17,500 nucleotides of DNA from CAZMVU01 sp964569295 (lineage in GTDB: Bacteria; Hydrogenedentota; Hydrogenedentia; Hydrogenedentales; JAGMZX01). The notes below the pieces were generated by a model. It had not been told where the DNA came from, ran no database searches, and saw only the letters and a program-made list of their open reading frames with translations. Below, one piece after another: positions 7,771-15,989 of this stretch. A program made the translations under genes and the position numbers. Each line of letters begins with the position of its first letter. Positions within the stretch are counted from its first letter, which is position 1. The stretch is from the NCBI GenBank assembly GCA_964569295.1, contig CAZMVU010000096.1, positions 1 to 17,500 on the forward strand. Reading direction: 5' to 3'.

Positions 7771-8622
7771 ATGAAGCAACACGAGAACATACTCATAGCC
7801 GGCTGCGGCTACGTGGGCGCCGCACTTGCCCAACGGCTTGTAAACGACGGCCACCACGTATGGGGGCTGCGCCGCAACACCGGCGCACTCCCCGGCGGCG
7901 TGCATCCCTTCACCGCGGACCTGCAAGCTTGCGCGACCCTGCGCAACCAGCCGGCCGCCTTCGATGTGGCCGTCTTCACGGCCAGCAGCGGCGGCTTCAA
8001 CGACGATGCCTACCGCGCGGCCTACGTCGATGCACCCCGCAACCTGCTGGAAGCACTCGATGCGGCAGGCCAGACGCCCCGGCGCGTGTTGTTCACCTCG
8101 AGCACGGGCGTCTACCACCAGAATGACGGCGGCTGGTATGACGAGACCGCCCCCGTCACGCCTGGCCGCTTCTCCGGCAAGCGCCTGCTCGAGGGCGAAG
8201 CGGTGTTTCACCAGGCGCCGTTTCCCGCCGTGGTGGTGCGCCTCGGCGGCATCTACGGCCCCGGCCGCACCCGCCTTATCGACCAGGTTCGCCAAGGCCG
8301 TGCGCACTGTGTCGCAGGGGAAACCAAGTACTTGAACCTCATTCACCGTGACGACTGCGCCGGGGTGTTGCGGCACCTCATGCATGTACCCGAGGCCGAG
8401 GCCTGCTACCTCGCCGTGGACAATGAGCCGGTCGAGAAATGCACGCTCCTGCGATGGACCGCCGGCGCACTCGGCCTCCCCGAACCGCCGCGCCTTCCCC
8501 GCGAAGAAGCCGAAGTGTCGCCCCGCGGCGGCAACCGCCGCCTGTCGAATGCGCGCCTGCGCGCCACGGGCTACACCTTTGCCTATCCCAACTTCCGCGA
8601 AGGGTACCGGCCGCTCCTGTAA
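7771..8622 (+). CDS. NAD(P)-binding SDR, atypical epimerase/dehydratase (YeeZ-like)
   Basis: This 283-residue cytosolic Rossmann protein begins with strand ILIAGCGYVGAALA, containing the dinucleotide motif GCGYVG (11-16). It continues with VAVFTASSGG (67-75), the serine strand LFTSSTGVY (107-115), VVVRLGGIYGPGR (154-166) and a C-terminal substrate region with RLSNARLRATGYTFAYPNF (257-275). SSTGVY would place S110/S111 and Y115, but the usual YxxxK lysine is absent; the matching helix reads RFSGKRLLEGE (133-143). This is a feature of the atypical YeeZ-like group of nucleoside-diphosphate-sugar epimerase relatives. The enzyme may bind NAD(P) without classical dehydrogenase chemistry. It follows the PH-like gene after 24 bases; an imperfect GC-rich palindrome (7745-7758) overlaps that gene's stop codon. 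No strong ribosome-binding site is seen. The substrate is unknown. Confidence 0.85.
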   Translation: MKQHENILIAGCGYVGAALAQRLVNDGHHVWGLRRNTGALPGGVHPFTADLQACATLRNQPAAFDVAVFTASSGGFNDDAYRAAYVDAPRNLLEALDAAGQTPRRVLFTSSTGVYHQNDGGWYDETAPVTPGRFSGKRLLEGEAVFHQAPFPAVVVRLGGIYGPGRTRLIDQVRQGRAHCVAGETKYLNLIHRDDCAGVLRHLMHVPEAEACYLAVDNEPVEKCTLLRWTAGALGLPEPPRLPREEAEVSPRGGNRRLSNARLRATGYTFAYPNFREGYRPLL

Positions 8623-8697
8623 ACGCATCTTGCGGGGCGCCTGCACCGTGTGCGGGCGTATCCGGCGGTTGCCTGTCATCGCACCGCCTCCATGCGC

Positions 8698-8703
8698 TAT
8701 ACT
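8698..8703 (+). promoter_or_regulatory. Possible -10 element upstream of the MFS gene
   Basis: TATACT lies in the 219-base gap before the MFS gene and matches 5/6 of the -10 consensus. No good -35 is present at 16-18 bases; TTGCCT at 8669-8674 is 23 bases away, which is too far. If used, the start would be near 8710, which excludes the in-frame upstream codon at 8650 as translation start and supports 8842. Confidence 0.25.
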
Positions 8704-8841
8704 ACACACCGTCACGGGGGATGCCGTTCCACACAAACGGCGCGCACGCGCACCTGGCCCCTGGCACACCACCCGGCCGCCATGTACCGGCCCGCTTTAT
8801 GCGCCGCCCCGCACGGCCCCCAGAAAGCTAGACAGTTTCTC

Positions 8842-10182
8842 ATGGCCAACCGCAATTGGATCGACATACCCTTTCATCCGCGCCGCGTGCCCTTCTTCTA
8901 CGGCTGGGTAATTGTGGGGGCATGCATTATTGGCACGCTATCCAGTATCCCGGGACAAACTGTCGGGGTAGGGGTTTTCACCGAGCCACTCATCGCCGCG
9001 CTGCACATCGACCGCATGCAACTCAGCCTCGCCTATATGTTCGGCACGGTTGCCAGCAGCTTCCTGCTTCCCTTCGCCGGCCAACTGCTCGATAAGATTG
9101 GTGCGCGCGCCATGGGCGCTCTATCCGCCGCTGGTCTGAGCCTCAGCCTGGTCTTTCTCTCCCAGACCGACCGCATTGCGCTGGTGGGCACGGTCAACTC
9201 CGCATTGCTCGGCATCATGGTGAGCACCGTGGCCTTTCTCGCCATTCGCTTCTTCGGCCAAGGCTGCCTCACCATGGTCTCTCGCGTGATGATCGGCAAA
9301 TGGTTCCACCACCGGCGCGGCCTGGCCTCCGCGATTGCGGGGCTGTTCATCGCCATAACTTTTTTCAATGCGCCCTGGGCGCTCAAGAGCGTCATGACGA
9401 TCGCCGGCTGGCGCGGCACCGCCCTGCTCATGGCGCTTATCATCGGGGTGGGCACCACGGCCGTGGCTTTGCTCCTTTACCGGGACAACCCGCAGCAATG
9501 CGGCCTCGTGCCCGATGGCGTCCAGGATCCCGCCTGGCACAAGAAGATGGCCGCCCGTGTGCCGGAGATCCACAGGCACTTCACGCGCGCAGAAGCCCTG
9601 CGCACGCCCGCCTTCTGGGCCTTCACCCTCGGTCTCTCTGCGCAGAGTCTGAGTATTACCGCCGTCACCTTTCATATCGAGTCGCTCGGCGCCGAGATGG
9701 GGCTCGATGCGGCCACCTCGTTTCAGGTGTTCGCGTTCATGCCGATCTTCAGCGTGTCGAGCAATTTCATTGCCGGCTACATCAGCGACAAGATCCGCCT
9801 GCGATGGCTCCTGTACACCATGATGTTCGCCCAGGGAGTAGGCGGGATCGGCTTGTTGAGTTTCTACGATCCGCTCGGCTGGTGGATGCTCATCGCCGGC
9901 TACGGCGTGGCCGGCGGCCTTTTCGGCACCCTGATCAACGTCACCTGGCCGCGTCTGTTCGGTCTCGAACACCTGGGCGCGATCACCGGCATCAACCTCT
10001 CCTTCATGGTGTTTGCTTCGGCGATAGGCCCCGCTTTCTTCAGCGCTATGCAACTGCTCACCGGCGACTACACGTTCGTAAAGATACTGAGTCTTCTCAT
10101 GCCCGTGGGTGTGCTCATAGTGGCGCTCTTCGCGGAGAATCCCCAGCGGAAGTTCGCTAAACAAGGGCCGGGCGCCGGGTAG
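8842..10182 (+). CDS. MFS transporter (OFA/monocarboxylate-like)
   Basis: This is a 446-residue inner-membrane major facilitator with about 12 hydrophobic segments. It opens with a short cytoplasmic tail and FFYGWVIVGACIIGTLSSIPGQTVGVGVFTEPL (first helix and loop, 18-50), which resembles oxalate/formate-type and monocarboxylate-type MFS carriers. GQLLDKIGAR (80-89) is the loop 2-3 signature, and a charged central loop (about 213-250) divides the halves. GYISDKIRLRW (312-322) is the equivalent loop of the second half. The ATG at 8842 is chosen because the 64 residues encoded upstream in frame are compositionally random and begin before a likely promoter. The ribosome-binding site (AGAAAG) is weak. 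The gene ends 21 bases from a convergent dehydrogenase gene. The substrate is unknown; a small organic anion is the usual guess for this subgroup. Confidence 0.88.
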   Translation: MANRNWIDIPFHPRRVPFFYGWVIVGACIIGTLSSIPGQTVGVGVFTEPLIAALHIDRMQLSLAYMFGTVASSFLLPFAGQLLDKIGARAMGALSAAGLSLSLVFLSQTDRIALVGTVNSALLGIMVSTVAFLAIRFFGQGCLTMVSRVMIGKWFHHRRGLASAIAGLFIAITFFNAPWALKSVMTIAGWRGTALLMALIIGVGTTAVALLLYRDNPQQCGLVPDGVQDPAWHKKMAARVPEIHRHFTRAEALRTPAFWAFTLGLSAQSLSITAVTFHIESLGAEMGLDAATSFQVFAFMPIFSVSSNFIAGYISDKIRLRWLLYTMMFAQGVGGIGLLSFYDPLGWWMLIAGYGVAGGLFGTLINVTWPRLFGLEHLGAITGINLSFMVFASAIGPAFFSAMQLLTGDYTFVKILSLLMPVGVLIVALFAENPQRKFAKQGPGAG

Positions 10183-10203
10183 AAATGGCGGGGCAGCGCC
10201 TGC

Positions 10204-11205
10204 TCAGCCCGTGAACGCGGGGTTTGTAAGGACGATCTTGCCCACGGCGCCGCCGCTTTCCAGCAGGGTATGCGCCGCGGCCGCTTCGCCGAAGGTGAAG
10301 GTGTGCGGATCGATGAGCGGGCGCACCTGCTTGTCGTCAACGAGCCCGGCCACTTCCTTCAGAATGCGCCCGTGTTCCGCACGGCCGGTGTTGTAGAGCA
10401 TGGGCAGCAGCATGAAGACCACATGCAACGAAAGGCCCTTGCTGTGCATGGTCGAAAGATCGTGCGCGCCGCGCGTGGCGATGGCGGCCACCGTGCCGTT
10501 CAACGCGCAGGCGGCGAACGACTTGTCAAGTACAGGGCCGCCCACCGTGTCGAACACAACATTGAAGCCTTTGCCGGCAGTAATCCGCTGTACCGAATCG
10601 ACAATGTCTTCCGTGTTGTAGTTCACGGCTTCATGGCAGCCAAGTTCCTTCGCCAGGGCGCACTTGTCGTCCGATCCATTCGTGGTGGTCACCTGTGCGC
10701 CCTTTGCCCGGGCCAACTGCTGCGCCACATGGCCCACGCCGCCTGTGCCGCCATGCACCAGCACATGCGCCCCTGCGCGCACGCCCGCGCGCGCAAGGCC
10801 TTCCCACGCCGTGATGCCCACCAGCGGGAGCGCCGCCGCTTCGCGCATATCGAGGCTAACGGGTTTGCGCGCCACGAGATCCGCGTCGGCCGTCATGTAT
10901 TCCCGGAGTGCGCCGGGCAGCCCCTTCACGCCGCCGGCGCAGGCGTAGACCTCGTCACCGGGTTGGAAGGTGTCCACCTCGATGCCAACCTTTTTCACCA
11001 CCCCTGCCACGTCGCCATGCAGCACCGCGGGGAACGCCGGGGCGATGGTTTTCAGGAGCCCGCTGCGGATTTTGGTGTCCACGGGGTTCAGGCTCGTGGC
11101 TGCCACGTGGATCAAGACATCCCGGGGGCCTGGCTCCGGCTGCGGCAGATCGGCTTGCTCGAAGACTTCCGGACCGCCAAAGCGGCGGATCACGCAGGCT
11201 TGCAT
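10204..11205 (-). CDS. Quinone oxidoreductase-type (zinc-independent) medium-chain dehydrogenase
   Basis: This is a 333-residue cytosolic NAD(P)H-dependent oxidoreductase of the medium-chain family. The N-terminal GroES-like domain contains VAATSLNPVDTKIRSG (34-49), typical of the quinone oxidoreductase branch, and lacks the cysteines that bind zinc in alcohol dehydrogenases. The Rossmann domain has VLVHGGTGGVGHVAQQLA (148-165), with the nucleotide loop GGTGGVG. FDTVGG (218-223) and the C-terminal GKIVLTNP (322-329) also fit. It is the last gene of the minus-strand run, 41 bases after the second pilus ATPase. Co-transcription is likely, but no pilus role is implied. No strong ribosome-binding site precedes the ATG (only GAAAG). 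The likely reaction is reduction of a quinone or an activated enone; the substrate cannot be told. Confidence 0.9.
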   Translation of the reverse strand: MQACVIRRFGGPEVFEQADLPQPEPGPRDVLIHVAATSLNPVDTKIRSGLLKTIAPAFPAVLHGDVAGVVKKVGIEVDTFQPGDEVYACAGGVKGLPGALREYMTADADLVARKPVSLDMREAAALPLVGITAWEGLARAGVRAGAHVLVHGGTGGVGHVAQQLARAKGAQVTTTNGSDDKCALAKELGCHEAVNYNTEDIVDSVQRITAGKGFNVVFDTVGGPVLDKSFAACALNGTVAAIATRGAHDLSTMHSKGLSLHVVFMLLPMLYNTGRAEHGRILKEVAGLVDDKQVRPLIDPHTFTFGEAAAAHTLLESGGAVGKIVLTNPAFTG

Positions 11206-11246
11206 AAAGACACTTTCGTATGGGTTGGTGGTTGTTGGGGCAAGTC

Positions 11247-12740
11247 CTACTTCAGCAGCCGGCGGCTTTCAGAGGACTTGATGCCCGAGATAACGCGCTG
11301 GAAACCTTCCTCGTTGTGACACGCAGAAATAGCCTGTTCGCGCGAAGTCAGCCCTTCCTGGTACAGCTTCACTGCGTATTCATCAAACGAGCTCATCTCG
11401 CCGTCCACCTCGATAATGCCATAGAGCTTCTCCAGGTCGCCGTCGATAATGGCGTCGCGCACGATCGGCCGGTTGCCCAGCAGGATTTCCACCGCCGGTA
11501 TGCGCCCACCGCCCTGACGCTTGATAAGCCGCTGGCACACGACGCCTTGCAACGAGTAAGCCAACTCCTGGCGGATAAGATCCCGTTCATTTTGCGGGAA
11601 GTAAGAGATAATGCGGTTGATCGTATCCACCGCCGTGGTGGTATGGAGCGTCGAGAAAACCAAGTGGCCCGTTTCCGCGGCGGAGAGGCCGGCGCGGATG
11701 GTTTCAATGTCGCGCATTTCACCCACGAGAATCACGTCCGGGTCTTCACGCAGAGCCCCGCGCAGGGCGTTCGCGAACGAAAAGGTGTCGCGGCCCACTT
11801 GGCGCTGGGAGATGATGCTCTTCTTGTCCGTGTAGACGTATTCGATGGGATCCTCGATGGTGATGATGTGGGCGTGGCGCGTCTCATTGATGTAGTCGAG
11901 CATGGCCGCCAGTGTGGTCGATTTACCTGAACCCGTGATGCCGCAGACCAGGAAAAGCCCCCGGTGCCGGTTGCATACGCGCTGCACCACCTCGGGAATG
12001 TTCAGCTTGTCGAAGGGCAGGGGCTCCTCAGGGATCAGGCGGATTGCCAGCGCGATCGCACCCGCCTTGATGTACCCACTGCAACGCAGATAGCCAATGC
12101 CTGCCGCGTGGTACTGAAAGCTCGTCTCCTTTTCCGACTCGAGCATCTCCATCTCATCGGCGCCACCAAGCTGGAGAATGAACTCGCGCATGTCTTCCGC
12201 GGTAACGATGGGCTGCTCCTCGAGGGGAATCAGGTCATTGTCCACACGGATATACGGGCGCGTGCCAGCGCGCAGGTGGAGGTCTGAGGCATTGCGTTCC
12301 TCCATATGCTCGATGAGCAAATTGATGTTGATACCGTGGCTCTGAAAGTTGACCACCTCGAGCTGCCACGTCTGCGAACGCATGGACTTGACCGCATAGT
12401 CATTCACCATCTTATCCAGCGGCAGCAATTGCGGCAACTGCCGCCACTCGAAAGACGGCACCTGCAGGAGGCACGAACCGTTCTCGGCGGCCACGCGCCC
12501 GCCGATCCGGGAGGCCTCCATGGCCGCCTGCACTTCCTCGATCGTCGCACCCTCCTTGAGTTGGAAGGTAATGCGCATGTTGTCGATGCGCTGACCGATA
12601 TCCGCGCCCTTGACCCGGATTTTACAGCCCTCGGTGTGATATACGACTTCACGCGGCATACCGACTTGTTTGATGAGTTCACGCAGCCCAATGCGGAAAA
12701 CATCAAGAATGGTGTTACTGGACCGACTTCCGATATTCAT
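11247..12740 (-). CDS. PilT/PilU-type retraction ATPase with unrecognised N-terminal extension
   Basis: This 497-residue protein is a hexameric-type secretion ATPase of the PilT/PilU group, expected at the cytoplasmic base of type IV pili. The conserved core begins near residue 138 (NINLLIEHMEERNASDLHL). It has the Walker A motif GITGSGKST (267-275), Asp box TIEDPIEY (294-301), Walker B DPDVILVGEMRD (333-344) and His box TGHLVFSTLHT (357-367). The AIRNLIR-type motif of true PilT is replaced by RPIVRDAII (424-432), which points to a PilU-like or accessory role. Residues 1-137 are extra compared with PilT; they look globular, with predicted mixed helices and strands, no membrane segment, and no domain that I recognise. 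AAGGG nine bases before the ATG supports the start. The 133-base upstream gap may contain its own promoter. The ATPase call is firm; retraction rather than another motor function is inferred from sequence and pilT nearby. Confidence 0.88.
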   Translation of the reverse strand: MNIGSRSSNTILDVFRIGLRELIKQVGMPREVVYHTEGCKIRVKGADIGQRIDNMRITFQLKEGATIEEVQAAMEASRIGGRVAAENGSCLLQVPSFEWRQLPQLLPLDKMVNDYAVKSMRSQTWQLEVVNFQSHGININLLIEHMEERNASDLHLRAGTRPYIRVDNDLIPLEEQPIVTAEDMREFILQLGGADEMEMLESEKETSFQYHAAGIGYLRCSGYIKAGAIALAIRLIPEEPLPFDKLNIPEVVQRVCNRHRGLFLVCGITGSGKSTTLAAMLDYINETRHAHIITIEDPIEYVYTDKKSIISQRQVGRDTFSFANALRGALREDPDVILVGEMRDIETIRAGLSAAETGHLVFSTLHTTTAVDTINRIISYFPQNERDLIRQELAYSLQGVVCQRLIKRQGGGRIPAVEILLGNRPIVRDAIIDGDLEKLYGIIEVDGEMSSFDEYAVKLYQEGLTSREQAISACHNEEGFQRVISGIKSSESRRLLK

Positions 12741-12786
12741 GGTAAATGCCCTTGTGAAAAACCATAAAGCCTAGACAAAGCAGACG

Positions 12787-12802
12787 GGCTAGAAGTTTAC
12801 CA
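12787..12802 (-). promoter_or_regulatory. Weak candidate sigma-54 promoter for the second pilus ATPase
   Basis: On the minus strand a TGG at 12802-12800 and a GC at 12789-12788 have exactly the 10-base separation of -24/-12 elements. Other consensus positions match poorly (TGGTAAAC...TAGC against TGGCACG...TTGC). It lies in the 133-base gap upstream of the ATPase gene and just downstream of a sigma-54 activator gene, which makes it plausible. Such a minimal match can occur by chance. Confidence 0.2.
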
Positions 12803-12873
12803 CGCCACGGGTGTCGAGTCAACGCCCCGGATCACGCGTCAAGCCGCCCCGCACCCTGCCTTCGAACCATGCC

Positions 12874-14268
12874 TCAGCCCGTTTCGAGGCCGTATTTTTG
12901 CAGGCGGTAACGCAGCGAGCGGGGGGTGAGTTGGAGGAGTTCGGCGGCTTTTTTCTGGGAGTAGTGGCTGGCTTCGAGGGCCTGCTTGATGATTTTGATC
13001 TCGATCTCGGCGATGCTTCCCTCGAGGTCGATGCCCTCCAGCGGCAATTCCAGTACATTCGGCATGTGCAAGTCATCGGCCTGCTGGAGGATCGTGGGGG
13101 GTAGGTCGTCCACTTCAATGACGCTGCCGGTGCTCAATGCGAGCGCCCGTTCGATGGCGTTGCCGAGTTCGCGCACGTTGCCCGGCCAGGCATAACGCTG
13201 CAGGCATGCCATGGCCGCGCTGGAGATTTCGCGGTCGGGCAGGCCCATGTGCGCGGCGTGCTCCTGCACGAAGTGGCGTGCCAGCAGGGGGATGTCGTCC
13301 GCCCGCTCGCGCAGCGGCGGCACGGTGAGGGGGATGACGTTAAGCCGGTAGTACAGGTCTTTGCGAAAGGTGCCTTCGTCGGCCATTTTTCCGAGATCGC
13401 GGTTGGTCGCCGAAATGAGACGCACATCCACCTTAATGGACGATGTGCCGCCCACGGGGGTGACCATGCTGTTGTCCAGTACGCGCAGCAGCTTTACCTG
13501 CAGCATGGGCGGCATCTCGCCTATCTCGTCGAGAAAGACCGTGCCGCCGTTGGCGACGACGAACAGGCCTTCCTTGTCTTCCGTGGCTCCGGTGAACGCG
13601 CCCTTCTTGTAGCCGAACAGCTCGGACTCGAGCAGGTTCTCGGGGATACCGCCGCAGTTGATGGCGACAAACGGGTGCTCGGCCCGGTCGGAGAGACTGT
13701 GCAAGGCACGGGCGACAAGCTCCTTGCCCACGCCGCTCTCCCCGTGAATGGCCACGGTGCTCGGCAGCGTGGCGACTTTGCGCACCATGGCAAGCACCTG
13801 GCGGAAGGCGGGGCTTTGACCGATCATGTTGTCGATGGTGGCGCGGCGTTTCTGGTCTTTTCGGAAGGCGGCATTTTCCCGCTTGAGTGTGCGGTGTTCG
13901 AGGGCCTGTTTCACGCGCAGGCGGATTTCGTCGTTATTCTGGAACGGTTTCTGGATGTAGTCGATGGCGCCGAGGCGCATCGCCTCGATGGCCGTTTCGA
14001 CGGAGCCGTAGGCGGTCATCATGATGGCCGGGGTATCGGGCATGTTTTTCTGCAGGTAGGTCAGCACCTTGAGCCCGGCCTGCCGGTCGTTGCCCATGAA
14101 GAGATCGGTGAGTACGCAATCGATAGGCTCTTCCTCGAGGACCTTCAGCGTCTGCGCCACATCGGCTGCGGCGCGCACTTTATAGCCGGCGTTTTCGAGC
14201 ACGATCTCGAGCATCTCGCGCATGCCCAATTCGTCGTCCACCACCAGTATGCGGGGTTCCAGCGCCAC
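12874..14268 (-). CDS. PilR/NtrC-like sigma-54 response regulator
   Basis: This 464-residue transcription factor activates sigma-54 promoters after phosphorylation by a partner kinase, presumably the one encoded just upstream. The receiver domain (about 5-120) has acidic D11/D12, the phospho-acceptor D55 in LTDLF and K107. The AAA+ domain (about 145-380) has Walker A GESGVGKE (176-183), the sigma-54-contact loop GAFTGA (223-228) and Walker B GGTVFLDEI (241-249). The C-terminal Fis-type helix-turn-helix is QKKAAELLQLTPRSLRYRL (438-456). The first in-frame initiation codon is a TTG at 14277 directly abutting AGGGAG. I prefer the GTG at 14268, which leaves nine bases after that ribosome-binding site (14278-14283). 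It follows the kinase gene by about 60 bases. Its place between pilT and a second retraction ATPase suggests control of pilus genes, but target genes are not shown. Confidence 0.93.
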   Translation of the reverse strand: MALEPRILVVDDELGMREMLEIVLENAGYKVRAAADVAQTLKVLEEEPIDCVLTDLFMGNDRQAGLKVLTYLQKNMPDTPAIMMTAYGSVETAIEAMRLGAIDYIQKPFQNNDEIRLRVKQALEHRTLKRENAAFRKDQKRRATIDNMIGQSPAFRQVLAMVRKVATLPSTVAIHGESGVGKELVARALHSLSDRAEHPFVAINCGGIPENLLESELFGYKKGAFTGATEDKEGLFVVANGGTVFLDEIGEMPPMLQVKLLRVLDNSMVTPVGGTSSIKVDVRLISATNRDLGKMADEGTFRKDLYYRLNVIPLTVPPLRERADDIPLLARHFVQEHAAHMGLPDREISSAAMACLQRYAWPGNVRELGNAIERALALSTGSVIEVDDLPPTILQQADDLHMPNVLELPLEGIDLEGSIAEIEIKIIKQALEASHYSQKKAAELLQLTPRSLRYRLQKYGLETG

Positions 14269-14277
14269 GGTTTTCAA

Positions 14278-14283
14278 CTCCCT
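14278..14283 (-). promoter_or_regulatory. Ribosome-binding site deciding the GTG start of the response regulator
   Basis: AGGGAG on the minus strand directly abuts the TTG codon at 14277-14275, which is too close for initiation there, but stands nine bases before the in-frame GTG at 14268. This makes the GTG the better start. Confidence 0.5.
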
Positions 14284-14338
14284 GAAGTCGTACCAATGCC
14301 TGCCGCCGGGATCGGGGATGGCTGTTTCGCGCGGTGCG

Positions 14339-15970
14339 TCATGAGGTCGCCGCTTTCATGGCGGTGGTTTCCGCCGCGGGCAGGCGCACGCTCATCGACG
14401 TGCCGCCCCCCGGGCGCGAAGCCGCCTGGAGCGTGCCGTCGTGGGCGGTTATCACACGCATGCAGATGGCAAGCCCCATGCCGACACCACGCTCTTTGTC
14501 AGTATAGAAAGGCTCGAAAATGCGCGCAACCTTGTCGGGCGCGATGCCCGGCCCCTCATCGTCAAAACGCACCTCGACAGGCCCCTTCGCATTGTCCACG
14601 GTAATCACCAGGCGCCCCGCCTCATTCATGGCCTCGACCGCGTTCTGCGCAAGATTCATGAAGACCTGGCCCAACTGCGTAGCGTCGCCGTACACGCTGC
14701 AACTGCCCGGCGGATGATGCACCACGATATCGAGCGCCGGCGTATCCCCCACCTGCCGGATCAGCTTCTCCCGCATATCGTCGATAAGGCGGCAGACATT
14801 GAGCACCTCATACTTGCGCGTCGGGTTGCGCGCGAAATCGAGAAACGCGGTCACGATGTCATTGAGATGGTCCGACTCGCGGATGGCGATATCGGCAAGG
14901 CGCCCGACGACCCGCGGATTATCCACACCGCGGCGCAGTTCGTCCGTAGCGCCGCGCAGTGCCGCAAGGGGGTTGCGGATTTCATGCGCGAGGCCGGCGG
15001 CAAGTTCGCCGACCACGGCAAGCCGGTCCTGCTGTTGGAGTTCCCGGCGCATGCGCGCCATTTCCGTGAGATCCGTGAACGAGGCGATGATGGCGGACAC
15101 ACGGCCGTGCGCGTCGCCGATGCGATTTGTCGTGAGTCCCAGCAGCAGCGACGTGTCTCGCGGCGTCTGGACATGGAATTCGTAAGACGTGAAATCCTTG
15201 CCCGACCGCAGTGCCGTGGTCACCGGGCACTCGGCGCCGGAATCGGGCCGCAGGATACCGTCTACATGCCGCCCGATAACGTTCGCCTCGACCAGCGAGA
15301 GGATGCGGCAGGCGGCCAGGTTGATCGCGACCACGATGCCCTTGTCATCCGTAATCAGGAAGCCCGAGTTCATGTTGTCCAGAATATCCCGCTGGAACTT
15401 TTTCATCCGGCTTACCCGCTGGTTCCAGTAGCCGGAGATGAACGCGGTAAAGTAGAAGGCTATGCCCTGCACCAGAAAGTTGTACCAGAGCATCACCGGG
15501 TTGTGCACGCCGTCGGTGGCGGGCAGCGTGAGCCCGAACATGTACAGGCTGGCGAGCGTGGCGAACACGAATCCCTGTAAGAGCCCGAGGAGCACCCCGG
15601 CCTCGAGGATCACGATGACCAACAAAAAGTTGAACAGGCTCGTGTGCCCGCCGGTAAACCCGATCGTAGCCGCCACCACGGAAAAATCCACCAGCATTTG
15701 GGTCCAGGTGAGCACGGCCGAGATCGAGCCGTCGCGCCGCAGCGTGATGAGGTACCAGAAACTGCTGACAAAAGCGCCGGCATAGATGGTGGTGAGCAGG
15801 TAGCTGAACTGCACCCCGCCTTCGATGAGATGCGCGCCCGTGGCGACGATCAGCAGCACCAGGAGCCGGGCCATGCCCACAAGCCACAGCCAGCTTACCG
15901 GTCCGTCGTATTGCGGGTGCAGGTAGCCCAGCAGGCGGTTTACGGGGTGCCACTCGCGGTGTAAAAACAT
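14339..15970 (-). CDS. PilS-like membrane histidine kinase
   Basis: This is a 543-residue inner-membrane sensor kinase. About six hydrophobic segments lie between residues 29 and 180 with only short loops, so there is no large periplasmic sensor; this is the PilS layout. A PAS-like domain follows (about 190-300, starting LDNMNSGFLITDDKG). Next come the phospho-acceptor helix with GLAHEIRNPL (326-335, H329) and the ATPase domain with the N box NLAQNAVEAM (439-448), G1 DEGPGI (471-476) and FEPFYTDKERGVGMGL (485-500). H329 would be autophosphorylated and the phosphate passed to the regulator downstream. In PilS the membrane part is thought to sense pilin in the membrane; whether that holds here is inference. 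It starts 19 bases after pilT. Its ATG has only a weak ribosome-binding sequence, so translation may be coupled. Confidence 0.92.
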   Translation of the reverse strand: MFLHREWHPVNRLLGYLHPQYDGPVSWLWLVGMARLLVLLIVATGAHLIEGGVQFSYLLTTIYAGAFVSSFWYLITLRRDGSISAVLTWTQMLVDFSVVAATIGFTGGHTSLFNFLLVIVILEAGVLLGLLQGFVFATLASLYMFGLTLPATDGVHNPVMLWYNFLVQGIAFYFTAFISGYWNQRVSRMKKFQRDILDNMNSGFLITDDKGIVVAINLAACRILSLVEANVIGRHVDGILRPDSGAECPVTTALRSGKDFTSYEFHVQTPRDTSLLLGLTTNRIGDAHGRVSAIIASFTDLTEMARMRRELQQQDRLAVVGELAAGLAHEIRNPLAALRGATDELRRGVDNPRVVGRLADIAIRESDHLNDIVTAFLDFARNPTRKYEVLNVCRLIDDMREKLIRQVGDTPALDIVVHHPPGSCSVYGDATQLGQVFMNLAQNAVEAMNEAGRLVITVDNAKGPVEVRFDDEGPGIAPDKVARIFEPFYTDKERGVGMGLAICMRVITAHDGTLQAASRPGGGTSMSVRLPAAETTAMKAATS

Positions 15971-15989
15971 GGAAGGCGTATCCCGCAGG

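Noticed and set aside
6715..8772. 685-residue minus-strand open frame across three genes
   Set aside because: It runs antisense through the UxaC-like, PH-like and SDR genes, has no recognisable domain and has shadow-like composition.
8650..8841. Earlier in-frame start for the MFS gene
   Set aside because: The extra 64 residues are unlike MFS N-termini and precede a possible -10 element.
9121..11319. Long antisense frames over the MFS gene (minus) and the dehydrogenase gene (plus)
   Set aside because: Both are complements of genes with clear family motifs; they are charged, low-complexity translations without domains.
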